DNA of 64,000 nucleotides from Melitaea cinxia (taxonomy: Eukaryota > Arthropoda > Insecta > Lepidoptera > Nymphalidae), in NCBI RefSeq assembly GCF_905220565.1, contig NC_059409.1, forward strand, positions 16,052,549-16,116,548, read 5' to 3'. Position 1 is the first letter of the stretch. Each line of letters starts with the position of its first letter. The position numbers and the translations under genes are program-made. This document shows positions 1 to 10,614 of the stretch, in pieces. The notes below the pieces were generated by a model. It worked only from the letters and a program-made list of their open reading frames with translations, searched no databases and had not been told where the DNA came from.

Positions 1-973
1 GTGAAGAAGAAGTTTCAGTCTGCTTGTGAAGCAGCTGGCGTGCCATCAAATCTAAATGCCATTCTTGACTGTCCAAAGAGATGGAATTCCACACATGATA
101 TGATTGGATTTGGTTTAAAAGTGAGAGCGGGCATTGACATATTGTGCAGTTCTGTCACCGAATTAAATGATTTTCAAATCACAGCTAATGAATGGCAGGT
201 ACTCGAAAAATTACATAAATTTCTAATAAACTTTAAACTTTTAAGTACAAAACTTGGCGGAGACAAATATGTTACATTACCGCTAGTCATTGTATCATTC
301 AATCTCTTGCTAGATAAAATTGAATCCATGGTAAAACAGTTAGATGAGAAACCTAATCGATCTGAAGTGGATGAAAGGCTCATTCTAGCTTTCCAAGCAG
401 CTCGAGACAAAATGCTTAAACATTACAAGAAGAGCAACTGGATTTATTGTACTTCTTTAATTTTAGACCCAAGGCATAAGGCTCAGACTTTTGACCTGAC
501 AATGTGGGGGAAGCAACTTAAAACAGAAAGTCTGCGCAAGTTCAATGAACTTTATGAAGAATATCCAAAGTCTACACTCACTGAACAAATCTCTGGAATT
601 ACCAGAAAAAGAAAATAAAGTATGTGATGAAGATGAAGACGTAATAGACTTTGATAAACTCTATGAATGTCCCTCGACGTCATCTGGATCTTGTCTTCAA
701 GGCTTAGTGATAGACGAGTTGGAGGAGTACCTGAGAAAACCAAGAACTGCCAGCTCGGAAGACATTTTAGATTGGTGGAGGACGCATGAGACAGAGTATC
801 CGATTTTATCGAAAATGGCCCGTGATTTTCTCTCAATACCTGCAACTTCAGTACCTGCTGAGAGGTTATTTTCTAAAGCATCATTAGTAATTAGAAAACA
901 TAGAAATAGGTTAAGTGATGAGTCAGCCAGATGGTTACTTTGTATTAATTCTTGGTCAAAAAAATTGATATAA
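1..973 (+). pseudogene. hAT-family transposase, 3' part, frameshifted
   Basis: A reading frame open from base 1 to 618 continues, after a frame change near 590-620, in a second frame that ends at 973. The first part has the helical character of the hAT transposase body (WNSTHDM near residue 29, LDPRHK near residue 155). The second part carries the C-terminal hAT dimerisation region at about 710-960, with DILDWWRTHE, LSIPATSVPAERLFSKA and NRLSDESARWLLCINSW. In an intact hAT transposase these belong to one DDE-type protein that cuts and pastes the element from the nucleus. The 5' end is outside the window, so the N-terminal zinc finger cannot be judged. The frame break makes this copy non-functional unless the frames are joined by splicing, for which no good site was seen. 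Confidence 0.9.
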
Positions 974-1399
974 AGTATCATAACCTAATGATAAAGCTGT
1001 TGATTTGTGTTGTATTTTATTTTTTATTCAAATAAATGATAAATCGTAAAACTCTTTTATTAAATTTCTTATAAGTTGAGGGTTCAATCTCTTTCTAGAC
1101 AGATAAGTATTGTTCTTTAAAATACAGTCAAGTTATTGTAATTAATTTGTTTTTTTACATGTTTTAGCAAATGTAAGCTTATAAATCATAAATGTTTATT
1201 AAGAAACAGTTACTTCCATGGAAAACGACATATAGGTCAGTTGATTTTTCGAATTTCTTATCAAATCTTCAGTTATTTATTAATCTGCTTGATCTTTACT
1301 ATGGCTATGTTAATTCAAGCTCACAATGTTCCAATTCTAATACGTTTTTCTAAGATTTAAAGTAAACTTTAATAAATAGTAATAGACTAATAGGTAATT

Positions 1400-1540
1400 G
1401 CAAGACTTGCAAGACTCTTGCTGCAAGACCAAGACCAAGACCAAGACTGGGAGCGCAAGACCAAGACCAAGACCAAGACCAGGTGTATTGGCGCAAGACC
1501 AAGACCAAGACTGGCTAAGTCTCGTCTTGTTCTTGCATTT
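1400..1540. repeat. CAAGAC short repeats, possible hAT subterminal repeats
   Basis: A block of GCAAGACC/AAGACC units occurs in several clusters (about 1401-1412, 1425-1448, 1455-1482 and 1493-1512) and ends with the opposite orientation, CTCGTCTTGTTCTTGC, at about 1521-1537. It lies 430 bases downstream of the hAT transposase stop. hAT elements commonly have short repeated motifs next to their ends that bind the transposase, so this may be the 3' subterminal region of the same element. It could equally be an unrelated simple repeat. Confidence 0.55.
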
Positions 1541-2214
1541 GGGCAACACTAATATTACATATAGACATAGATAAGAATAATAATAATAATAGAAATTAGA
1601 ATGCAATTATGTGTATACTTCTGCATAATCAGTATTTAGTAAGGAAAAAAAAAAACCGTCGGCGTCGGACTACGTCCTAGTTTACTAGACATTCACAGGA
1701 CTGTTGATCTGTAGTATAATAAGTAGAAAAGTCGAATAATGCATGCATGATAAACAAAGGCACGGGCATTTTGAGCCCGTGGATCAAAATTTATAAATAA
1801 ATAAAAAAAGTAAGCATTTATCAAGGCGATTTTTTTCGTTTAATTGAAAATATAATTAGGGTATTTAGTGATGCGTGTTTTATTCACTGAGCAAACTTAA
1901 TTCTAATATGCTTTGCTAGTAATGTCGATATTGAAAGCTGAGTTCTGTAGCTATTAGAGACATTCAATTCTCGGTGTCGGCTCACTTCCGATAGAAATTG
2001 GATCGTCCATTGCGGTGCTGTGTAGCGTCTTGATACACTTGATGTACCAATTGCTTTGCTAATACAAATTTATGGTATCCTAGTTGATATTAACGATAGT
2101 CTTCATTTAAAATTTGTATATTTTGAATAAAGAAATAATTATATTATTGTTATATTATTAGATAGTAGTATTCACTTTTTTGCCTTTTTGATGACCCTAC
2201 TCTGTTTTGTTTTA
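1541..2214. other. Intergenic, no gene; hairpin at 1761-1781
   Basis: AT-rich DNA without a credible coding frame. A perfect 7-bp hairpin (CACGGGC, loop of 7, GCCCGTG) lies at about 1761-1781. A related sequence, with one stem mismatch, is near 31745-31766 with similar flanks, so this is part of a low-copy interspersed repeat. Confidence 0.5.
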
Positions 2215-2375
2215 AAACCTCCTCTACCCCAAGGTTGTCTGGAAGAAATCGCTTACCTAGCGATAAGACCGCCTTTGGCATATTATTATTTTGTAAGTTT
2301 TTATTTCTTTAAGATACCTATGTACTTTAACTTTTATGCACAATAAAGTATATTTCTTCTTCTTCTTCTTCTATA
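2215..2375 (+). repeat. Family J repeat with CAATAAAG end
   Basis: Contains GTTGTCTGGAAGAAATCGC, then GCGATAAGACCGCC, and ends in CACAATAAAGTATATT followed by a CTT microsatellite (about 2353-2373). Reverse-oriented relatives are at 50170-50300 and 55311-55430. The AATAAA-like end followed by a simple repeat suggests a retroposed sequence derived from a polymerase II transcript. Confidence 0.6.
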
Positions 2376-2850
2376 TTTGCTCATTAAAGAAAAACAAACT
2401 AGCTTAAGTTTACATCGACAAGTGAAACACGTGGGTAGTCGAAAAAAATTGTCACTTAAATCGGAATTATTGATATAAGAATTACAGATATCGATAAATT
2501 TAATTGGAAACACAAAACAACACCAGGTTTAGATAAAAAAAAAGATTAACAAAATCAGTATACCCATTAAAGAAATATAAGGTAACACAAAAAATCAGTT
2601 GGAAAGAGAACCATCTTTTTTTTAACATACATACAGTCGACTGTCCTTAAAATATACGTATTTCTTATTAGAGTTGTAGACTTGCCCTTAAAATAATATA
2701 CGTAACTAAATAAAATTGAAATGTATCACCAAAATATCTACACTGCACCAAATTGGGAATTTTTTTTTAATTTTTTTTATAACGTCAGGACAAACTTTCT
2801 TTAATAAGAATTTAAAATCAAATGTATCTTTGCTTCAATAAACGCTTCAG
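2376..2850. other. Intergenic, nothing recognised
   Basis: AT-rich sequence with short poly-A and poly-T runs. No coding exon or RNA gene recognised. Confidence 0.5.
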
Positions 2851-2854
2851 ACTT

Positions 2855-2985
2855 AACGGCCCCCAGTAGGATTTTCATCTGTGTCGCGGGTCCAGAACAC
2901 GCATAATACACAAGCACAAACGCCCAGACCACGACAAACATCTATATGGCTAATACAAATACAATGCTTGCCATGTCCAACGTAG
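2855..2985 (-). mobile_element. Family D SINE, internal fragment
   Basis: Matches the body of the tRNA-headed SINE best preserved at 36150-36491: antisense blocks around CACAAGCACAAACGCCCAGACC and ACATCTATATGGC. The tRNA-like head and the RTE-like tail are missing or decayed. Confidence 0.6.
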
Positions 2986-3054
2986 TTCATGTAGCACAAC
3001 ATACAGTGCTGTGACAACTGCGCCATCGTGTCGTCTGTCAAATAGATATTTCTA

Positions 3055-3515
3055 CGAAATAATTGTGAAACGAAAAAAAAATCGACTTCAATTACATCGA
3101 CAAGTAATACAACGTAGGTAAACGAATAAATAGTCAAGCAAATACGTGTTATCAAAGATTACTCAAAAACTTGTAATCAGATTTCGATGAAATTTAAATG
3201 TGACATGGTAAACATCAGCTTTTGATTAAAATAAAAATCACAAAATCGGTATACCCAGTAAAAAGTTATGCGGTATAATACAACGTAGGTCGACAAAAAA
3301 ATAGTCAATTAAAAACGCATTATTAGATATAACTCAAAAAGTAGTTGTTAGATATCAAATAAATTTAAATGGGAACAAATGACAAGCACTACTTTTCGAT
3401 TTAATTTTTTTTATCGAAATCGGTCCACTCAGTCAGAAGTTCTGAAGTAACATACATTAAAAAAATTACAGTCGAATTGAAAACCTCCCCCTTTTTTGGA
3501 ATTCGGTTAAAAATA
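3055..3515 (-). mobile_element. Family E non-autonomous element
   Basis: Begins with ACGAAAAAAAAATCGACTTC and ends with an altered GGAATTCGGTTAAAAA. In the family consensus read from other copies the ends are AACCGACTTC and its reverse complement. The interior has the same conserved blocks as 10615-11380 and 19731-20220. No coding capacity. Confidence 0.75.
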
Positions 3516-3870
3516 ACGGTAAATACTTTAGTTATATAATATTTGGGAATAAACATTTAAAATATGTAAAGTTCTCTTAAAATGCCTTAGAAAGCTTAAT
3601 AAAATAAAACATTTACTCGCTATTAATATTAAGTATTCAATGATACTTTCAATGTTAATTAGTCAATAACAATAAAATTAAATTTCTCGTTTAACCGGTA
3701 AATAAGCGTTGAGTACTCCAACGGGATACTTGTAACGTCTTATCTCACAATATTATAGAGTAACAAAAGTAAATTTTACCTATTTAAATTTTGTTGTCAA
3801 TTCTAAGGTAATGAAGAGTCACTTCAAACTCGCTTATTTATAATTATTTTATTATGTATTTAATAAGTAC
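3516..3870. other. Intergenic, nothing recognised
   Basis: AT-rich, stop-dense in the frames read; no repeat family of this window recognised. Confidence 0.45.
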
Positions 3871-3881
3871 ATACACAGAAT

Positions 3882-4243
3882 TACAGGCTTAAAGTCGCTC
3901 AGCGGGCGATGGAGAGGGCAATGCTCGGTATTTCCCTACGTGACAGGTCAGAAATGAGGAGATCCGTAGGAGTACCAAGGTAACCGACATTGCTCACACA
4001 GCTGAAGTGGCAATGGACAGGACACATAGCTAGACGAACCGATGGCCGATGGGGCGGAAAGATTCTCGAGTAGCGACCGCGTATCGGGCGCCGCAGCGTT
4101 GGCAGGCCCCCCACGAGGTGGACCGACGATCTGGTCAGGGTTGCGGGAAGCTGCTGGATGCGTGATGCGCTGAACCGATCGTCGTGGAAAGCTTTAGGGG
4201 AGGCTTACGCCCAGCAGTGGGCGTCCGTGAGCTGATGATGATG
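3882..4243 (+). mobile_element. RTE LINE 3' end with ORF2 C-terminus (pseudo)
   Basis: One frame from 3897 to the stop at 4233-4235 encodes the C-terminal end of an RTE-type endonuclease-reverse transcriptase: AMERAMLGISLRDR, LKWQWTGHIARRTDGRWG, SVGRPPTRWTDDLVRVAG and LGEAYAQQWASVS. Two in-frame stops (TAA in the 3980s, TAG near 4071) make it dead. A (ATG)n tail follows, typical of RTE elements. The 11-bp duplication ATACACAGAAT flanks it at 3871-3881 and 4244-4254, so it is a 5'-truncated target-primed insertion of 362 bp. Confidence 0.93.
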
Positions 4244-4254
4244 ATACACAGAAT

Positions 4255-4530
4255 ACATATAACATTCTACTAATTATGTTAATTTCACTGAAGCAAGTAA
4301 GTATACTTAAAATAATTGTATATCAAATTCAAAAATAAATGTCCTACTTAGGTAATTACCAAGAATTCATACAATCATTGATTATTATCATATACATATA
4401 TTGTATCACGTAAAAAGTTATACATCATTGGCTAGCTAATTTCACGTTGCTAACTTCTTCGTTGAGTAGCTAACTTCAGGTTGTCAGTTTTTTGTAACTA
4501 TTATATTCTTATTTATTAATAATATTTTTT
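4255..4530. other. Intergenic, nothing recognised
   Basis: AT-rich; no coding or repeat assignment. A GCTAACTTC motif recurs around 4430-4475. Confidence 0.4.
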
Positions 4531-4657
4531 TTCGATATATACATATAAATATATGTATAATATGAATATATACACCCAGACTCGAGGCGAGAATAGGAGC
4601 CACAATGCCAGGAGCAGAAATCAGGGTCACTGCAAACTGCGCCAGCGGGCTAATCAT
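4531..4657 (-). mobile_element. Family A tRNA-headed SINE, fragment
   Basis: On the minus strand it reads from the tRNA-like head (TGATTAGCCCGCTGGCGCAG, box A-like) through a decayed box B to the CTGGGTGTA start of the body. Best full copies are 13808-14037 and 34552-34768. Confidence 0.75.
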
Positions 4658-4696
4658 AATTTATCAGTCATTCAATATAAAATACGTTGTATTAAA

Positions 4697-4915
4697 TTGG
4701 TAACTAGCGACCCGCCCCGGCTTCGCACGGTTGCAAAAACTACCAGTCTTCCTCTACTATATAATGCATGTATTATACATATAAACCTTCCTCTGCAATC
4801 ACTCTATCTATTAAAAAAAACTGCATCAAAATCCGTTGCGTAGTTTCAAAGATTTAAGCATACATAGGGATATAGGGACTGAGAAAGCGATTTTGTTTTA
4901 TACTATGTAGTGATA
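4697..4915 (-). mobile_element. Helitron-like non-autonomous element
   Basis: Starts with ACTAGCGACCCGCCCCGGC, the reverse complement of the very common lepidopteran ending GGGTCGCTAGT, followed by the block TCCGTTGCGTAGTTTCAAAG. A relative lies at 43018-43213. A 3' end of CTAGT with no target duplication is the hallmark of Helitrons; no Rep/helicase gene is present. Confidence 0.6.
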
Positions 4916-5002
4916 GTGAAGTATCAAATAGACAGAAAATAATAAAATTTTACTACAAGTATGCTCGTAATAATAAAAACAAAAGTGTACAATTGTGAGG
5001 AA

Positions 5003-5323
5003 TTAAGCAAATGTCTTATAACAGCCGGTATTTATCCATCTGTTGAGCGAAAACTCTGTTTTTAAGGAAAACAAATTTGAAGTTTTTACGTCATACCATT
5101 CCTTAGCTTTCAAACTTTTCTCGTACTTATGCATCTCAGGATATTTTGCTTCGTTACCGCAACCGAGATGAATTTTTAACTTTAATATTAAAACACATAT
5201 TTCAGCTGTGACAACACTGCTATTATTAAACTTCTGACTGATAGTCTTAATCCACTGTTTTATATTTGACTCTCGATTAGAATGACGTGTTTTTTTTATT
5301 TTATAATACCACAGTGATGACAA
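5003..5323 (-). other. Unassigned 106-codon ORF
   Basis: An open frame of 106 codons in AT-rich DNA, with a Lys-rich product and no recognisable domain. The N-terminal codons overlap the start of a family C repeat. It could be a chance frame or a decayed gene piece. No splice sites or neighbours support a real gene. Confidence 0.15.
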
Positions 5324-5409
5324 TTAAGCATACATTCCACCGAATGGTAAGTGATTACCGTAGATGGTTGCGTGCGACGCCAGAAACATCACAAGCGTAT
5401 TGCTGACCA
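5318..5409 (+). mobile_element. Family C repeat, 5' fragment
   Basis: ATGGTAAGTGATTACCGTAG, GACGCCAGAAACATCACAAGC and TTGCTGACC match the first third of family C (compare 13436-13702 and 32490-32750). Confidence 0.65.
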
Positions 5410-5455
5410 TAAAACATATAACAAATACTATTTTAGTAGATGCTAACTAGAAGTT

Positions 5456-5805
5456 TGACTAGCCAGTTGGCGCAGTTTGTAGTGACCCTGCTTTCTGCTC
5501 CGAGGGTTGTGGGTTCGATTCCCACTCCGAGTCTGGGTGTAATATAAATATTTATTTATATATTTATATATCTATTATTTATAAGTGTATTTACGCTTCA
5601 GCCTGTAATATCCCACTACTGGGCATAGGCCTCTTTCCCCATGTAGGAGAAGGATCAGAGCTTCATCCACCACGCTGCTCCAATGCGGGTTGGTGGATAA
5701 GTATGTTTATCGGAAAAAAATATGTAGCTATATACCAGTCGGCTGTTATTTATAACACAAGCATTAAGTTGTTTAATTTAGGAACAGACGACAGTGTGTG
5801 AATTG
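5456..5805 (+). mobile_element. Family A tRNA-headed SINE with nested insertion
   Basis: The head TGACTAGCCAGTTGGCGCAG resembles a tRNA box A region and GGTTCGATTCCC is a good box B, so an internal polymerase III promoter is likely. The body CTGGGTGTAATATAAATATT and the 3' block GGAACAGACGACAGTGTGTG follow. It is split by a 104-bp family D tail at 5593-5696. No ORF; such SINEs rely on LINE proteins in trans. Confidence 0.85.
5593..5696 (-). mobile_element. Family D SINE 3' tail inserted into a family A SINE
   Basis: Reads as the reverse of the D tail (CGCTTCAGCCTGTAATATCCC, CTGCTCCAATGCGGGTTGG). It is flanked by near-identical 12-mers ATAAGTGTATTT (5581-5592) and ATAAGTATGTTT (5697-5708), which fit a slightly diverged target duplication. 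Confidence 0.8.
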
Positions 5806-5840
5806 TGTAGAAAAAAGATTTCAAAGAAAGAAGCAAAATA

Positions 5841-6065
5841 TCACAAAATTGTGTAGCGGAGATTGAGTAAAGGATTCAAAACTTCCAGAGACAAAGCGCA
5901 GATTTTACTGGGATCAGTGTATTTGACACGCGTTAACTCAAGGGACCTCAGGTTAAATATGATTAGAAAAGTTAACAGTTTTTTTTGTTCTACTAAATTG
6001 TGATGAATGTACTTGACGTCTTGAGCTTGCGATTTTACGACTTTTGTCTTAGAAGTAGACCGCAC
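5841..6065 (-). other. Unassigned 74-codon ORF
   Basis: Open frame with no known motif; no support from splice sites. Could be chance or an old transposon remnant. Confidence 0.12.
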
Positions 6066-6700
6066 ATTGTATAGATACCAGCTATTTATTTATTTATTTT
6101 ATTTCATTAGGAAAGTACACAATGATACATTTTAACAATTGCTTAAAAAAAGGAAATATCTAAGAACAATTAAGTTGCTTTTGCAAGTATTAATCTGTTA
6201 TGTTTGAATGCTTTAAGACAATGAAAAAATCAATCATGAAATTAACTATATACACAATATATGAACATTAAATAAGGAAAAGAGGTTTATGATATCATAT
6301 CGAACCAGTGTCTTGCCAGTTTCGTTCTAATTGTTTCAGAACAGAAACAGAGAAAGGAGTTTTGCCTATAATTTGCCGAGCAACTAGGCACATATAAATA
6401 GTTGAGGGGTTGTCTTAAGAATCTTTTAGGCACTTTTAGGTAAATTTTACTACGAGTATATACATAACGTTGTCTGGAAGAAATCACTATTTTAGGATAA
6501 TACCTTTGTATATTTTCCTTCAATTGTATTACTTTTCAACAGACTTCCAAAAGGAGGAGGTTCTAAAATCGTTCTTAAATCGTGTAATCGTATACAATAA
6601 AGAATTTTATTATATTTATTACAAACAATGTAAAAAAGTTTACTAAAAAAATCTGTTTGTCTATATGGTATTATTAAATTTGACGATTTCACTTTGTCAT
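6066..6700. other. Intergenic, nothing recognised
   Basis: AT-rich. An ATTT microsatellite lies near 6085-6105, and a GTTGTCTGGAAGAAATC block (family J) near 6470-6486. No gene seen. Confidence 0.4.
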
Positions 6701-6704
6701 GCAT

Positions 6705-6850
6705 ATTGTTTTCTCGTGTCTACGCTTAACTTTTTTGGACTTTATCGCGTTTTATTAAGTTTTTTAAATGCTCGATGTTTCGGATACTTTACAGCAACCA
6801 TGGTCCTCGGAAGTCTGTCATACGTTTTGGGTTCCATCACATAGAACACT
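6705..6850 (-). repeat. Family K repeat fragment
   Basis: The reverse complement shares ACCATGG, AAAGTATCCGAAACATCGAGC and CGCGATAAA blocks with 50350-50475. A CA-rich simple repeat follows near 6875-6900. Non-coding repeat of unknown class. Confidence 0.6.
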
Positions 6851-6904
6851 CACAGTACATTTGCAGCTTAACATACACACGCACGCACACACACACATAC
6901 ATAC

Positions 6905-7534
6905 ATAGATAAGCAATCTCACACATGATAAGAATTAAAATAAATTTCGTACAATGTGACCACCAAGAAACTTTTTAGTTTAAATTGAAAGTAAAGATGT
7001 CACGTAACCTCAAGGGGGTTACCGAGACGTCAATTTAAGTTGCTCTTGTGAATGCTGTCTGCATTCATGAGGGCTGCAGCATATTCTAACAACTCGTGAC
7101 CTGAACTGAACGTACTGAGCGAGAAACGAATACATCCAAACTGCTATAAATCATATTTAATGTTTGGCAATGGCGTTTATTATTGTGACAATTGAGTAAT
7201 TTGACTTACTGATAAAATAGTTACCACGTTTGGCTTCCTCCGTCGCTGAAGATTTGACGGTCAATAAAACTAGCGAATGTTACGCGCATATTATATTTTC
7301 GCTAATAATGTAGAAGGATAGTAAATCATACTTCTAATTAGGTTAATATAAAGATGTTCCTTTATTGAATTTGACCTGTACGCGAAAGAGACTGTAAGAA
7401 TTATCTAGACTTTTTAAAAATAGATAAATATTCGTGGAAGCGAAGCCTTGTCATATCTAAAATATTCTATTTTCAAATATTTTTTGACCAGCTATTTTTT
7501 TTACAATAGCCACAGACTATCCAACAAATTACCT
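6905..7534. other. Intergenic, nothing recognised
   Basis: No coding exon or RNA gene recognised; sequence mostly AT-rich and apparently unique in the window. Confidence 0.4.
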
Positions 7535-7735
7535 TTTCTACTAATATAAATGCGAAAGTTAGTTAAGATGGATTAATATTCGTTACTCTTTCATTTAAAA
7601 ACTACTGAACTGATTTTAATGAAATCGAGTACGTTAAAACTAGAGAACCGGAATAATACATAAGTTACTTTTTATTCTGACTTCTACATAGAGAAAGAGG
7701 CTGGCATTATATATCACATATATATTATCTGTGTC
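7535..7735 (+). repeat. Helitron-like repeat, degraded
   Basis: Begins with TTCTACTAATATAAATGCGAAAG and contains TTACTCTTTCA and ACTGATTTTAATGAAAT blocks. A related copy is at 29728-29905. Typical of abundant lepidopteran non-autonomous elements. No ORF. Confidence 0.5.
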
Positions 7736-7769
7736 TGCGATTCGTATTAAAAGTTCAATGTGTATAATA

Positions 7770-8150
7770 AATCCGAACATTCCGATACGACGCTACGTTA
7801 GTGGCCACAACGTTTCCGCTCGTAGACGTCAAGCTACGTCACTCTACGCTCGTTCCCGTAGCGTTAAACATTAGTGTCTCGAGATAGCGAAACGATTTTA
7901 TAACGTTTAAACATTGTAGTTGCTCGAGTACTCGGCGCGTAAACACGAGTTATCGAGTTATACCCTGCACGATATTGACTCGTACAACTGTAACTAAAGG
8001 AATTTGTCATTTAACTAACTGTTAACAATATGACACATCGTCGTAAATTCACTACCAAGTAATGACTTATATAACTGTCAAATTAGTAACAGAAGTTCGT
8101 TCGTTGACGTATTGTTTGTTGTTTAACGTGTTATAATAGAGTTTAAATAT
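7770..8150. other. CpG-richer unique stretch
   Basis: Unlike its AT-rich surroundings, 7780-7970 is dense in CG dinucleotides and ACG/TCG words (for example CGACGCTACGTTAG and CTCGAGTACTCGGCGCG). No ORF, tRNA fold or repeat match was seen. It could be a promoter or enhancer or an unrecognised repeat. Confidence 0.3.
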
Positions 8151-8206
8151 AAATGGAAGCATTGAATGCAGGGCAGTTTACTTTTAACGAGCACTTTAAT
8201 TGTTAC

Positions 8207-8518
8207 CATCATCATTCCAGCCTATTGCAGTCCACTGCTGGACATAGGCCTCCACAAGTTCGCGCCAAAAATGCGTGAACTCATGTGCGTTGCCGATAGT
8301 CACCACGCTGGGCAGGCGGGTTGGTGACCGCAGGGCTGGCTTTGTCGCATCTGAGACGCTGCAGCCCGTCTTCGGCCTGTGTGTTTCAAAGCCAGCGGTT
8401 AGATGGTTCTCCCGCCATCGGTCGGCTTCTCAATCTTGTTATCCCTTAGTCGCCTCTTACGACACCCACGGGAAGAGAGGGGGTGGCTATATTCTTTGGT
8501 GCCGTAGCCACACAGCAC
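8207..8518 (-). mobile_element. Family R 340-bp element (RTE-tailed), near full length
   Basis: On the minus strand it runs from the family head (GTGCTGTGTGGCTACGGCAC) to the RTE-like tail (GGAGGCCTATGTCCAGCAG, then ATGATG). The 9-bp duplication AATTGTTAC flanks it at 8198-8206 and 8519-8527. There is no ORF and no clear polymerase III box, so it looks like a non-autonomous relative mobilised by an RTE LINE. Confidence 0.9.
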
Positions 8519-8722
8519 AATTGTTACAATATTGAGGAATAATTAGGTTTAAATTTTTTAATAATTCGAAATAATTTCTCGGAAACGATTGTAAGTTGAA
8601 AGAGAAAACGAATGCTTTGTAGTTCTATGACTCCATCTTGAAGCGCCGGTGTGTGCACGAACTACTACACCAGATCAACGACGTATAGGTATATCTACTA
8701 TAAGTAGAAACTAAACCTGTAA

Positions 8723-9000
8723 CAGATAAAAAAAGATTAAGGGATAACACAATTCCACTACCCTTGGAACTTAAAAAGCCGACCGATGGCGGGATAACCA
8801 TGCAACCACTGGCTTAGAAATACACAGGCCGAAGACGGGCAGCAGCGTCTTCGGTGCAACAAAGCCAGCCCTGCTGTCACCAACCCGCCTGCCCAGCGTG
8901 GTGACTATGGGCAACTCACATGAGTTCACGCCATTTTTGGCTTGAACTTGAGGAGGCCTATGTCCAGCAGTGGACTGCGATGGGCTGAAGTGAGTGAATG
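8723..9000 (+). mobile_element. Family R element, 5'-truncated
   Basis: Recognisable from about 8739 (AAGGGATAACACAATTCC) to the tail GTCCAGCAGTGGACTGCGATG. The 10-mer AAACCTGTAA occurs at 8713-8722 and 9001-9010, a likely target duplication. It faces the copy at 8207-8518, making an inverted pair about 200 bp apart. Confidence 0.85.
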
Positions 9001-9475
9001 AAACCTGTAATTGTCAGCTTTAATTAAACATTAACACTACACCAACGCTTGTCAAACTCATTTTAACTACTTAAATAAAAGCAGACAAAGGTGTTAGGCG
9101 CAGTAACATTAGCACTCGTTCCGTTTTATATCGAAGTAACTCACACTCGCTCATAGATCACAAGTACTATTAATGTATCAAAATTCGTCCAGTCTTTAGC
9201 GTCCGAGAGCAGAATGTCGCAACATATTTTAAACAAGAAATACCTTGACCGTCATTTATCAACCCCGCTCTTATACGAAGCCCTCGTAAGGCCTAGAAAT
9301 TTTAATTAAACGAAGCAAAGATTCTGCTCGCCGTCCGTTTAATTTCCTCAAATACATCACGGAGTAAATTATGTGAAGGTGCGTAATATTAAAAATTGTT
9401 TATAATCAACATCTCTTTCGTTTAATTCTGATTTAGGTTAAAAATTATATAAGGTGAAAAAGTTGTTAACCGACT
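9001..9475. other. Intergenic, nothing recognised
   Basis: Unique AT-rich sequence; no coding or RNA signal. Confidence 0.4.
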
Positions 9476-9892
9476 TCCAAAAACGGAGGACGTTCTCTTT
9501 TTTATAAATGTTACCTCAGAACTTTTGACTGGGTCGACAGATTTTAATGATTTTTTAATCGAAAGGTGGTGCATGTAATATGGTCTGATATAATTAATTT
9601 AGATTTAATAAGTACTTTTCGAGTTATATCTAATAACGCGTATTGACTTACATTGTATTATACCGCATAACTTTTCACTGTGTATACCGATTATAAGGAT
9701 TCTTATTTTAATCGCAATTTGATGCTTGTCATGTAGTCTCATTTCGATTTGTCCCATTTAAATTTAATCGAGATCTGATGACTACTTTTTGACTAATCTT
9801 TGATAACCAATTTTATGACAATTTTTTCGTCTACTTACGTTATATTACTTATCGATGTAATTGACGTCGTTTTTGTTCGTTTGCGAGCAAAA
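9476..9892 (+). mobile_element. Family E element
   Basis: Starts TTAACCGACTTCCAAAAA and ends at TTGACGTCG followed by TTCGTTTGCGAGCAA. Interior blocks match 19731-20220 but the central frame is shorter. No ORF. Confidence 0.75.
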
Positions 9893-10614
9893 AAAAGTTA
9901 TATTAAACTTTAAAAAGATCCGGTAACACGACATAGCGTGCCATGGCACAAAACATTATCTGCATTAAGAAAGAAGAATACGGAACACAAAGTAAATACT
10001 GTGGATTTCAAGTGTAAGATCCTAGCTCTTACTAATCACGCTATCATCAGTAATATGATTGATAACAAGGTAAAGAGACTCAGGATATGTAGCAACCAAG
10101 GAACTTATCAACTGGTCTGAATTTTATACAAATTTGTATAATTTAAAAAACATCGTGCAAAATACCTAGTTTAAATTCGCAGCACAAACATATGTCTCGT
10201 TACGTTATTTTTCATTTCAAAAAAAGCTTTACAGGCGCCTGTATAATTTTTAAAGCAATTCCGTATGTAGACTTTTTTATTATTTTTTAACGACAGGCGC
10301 TATCACCCTCGTTTTATAATAGCTCAAAGCAATTTTATTTTCTAAATTTCGTTTTTTTTTATACTTTTTGTCGAAACCCATTACGATTGCGTACGTTTCA
10401 AATTACATAAAACTAGCTGAAATAGAGACGATATTCCGACTACCTTTGTTTTTACAATTCATAATTTTTTCTTTAAAATTCATCAAGAACAAGAATATAC
10501 TTAACATACACACGCGGTTGTCTGTACTTTTTGCTTAATGAGTAAATAAATATACCCACCTAATAAATAGGTTGTGAAATAACTTATAATCGGTATTTGA
10601 CAAAATACCACAAA
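9893..10614. other. Intergenic, only a short chance-like ORF
   Basis: A 60-codon open frame at 9938-10120 (+) has no domain or splice support. The rest is AT-rich with no recognised repeat. Confidence 0.3.
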
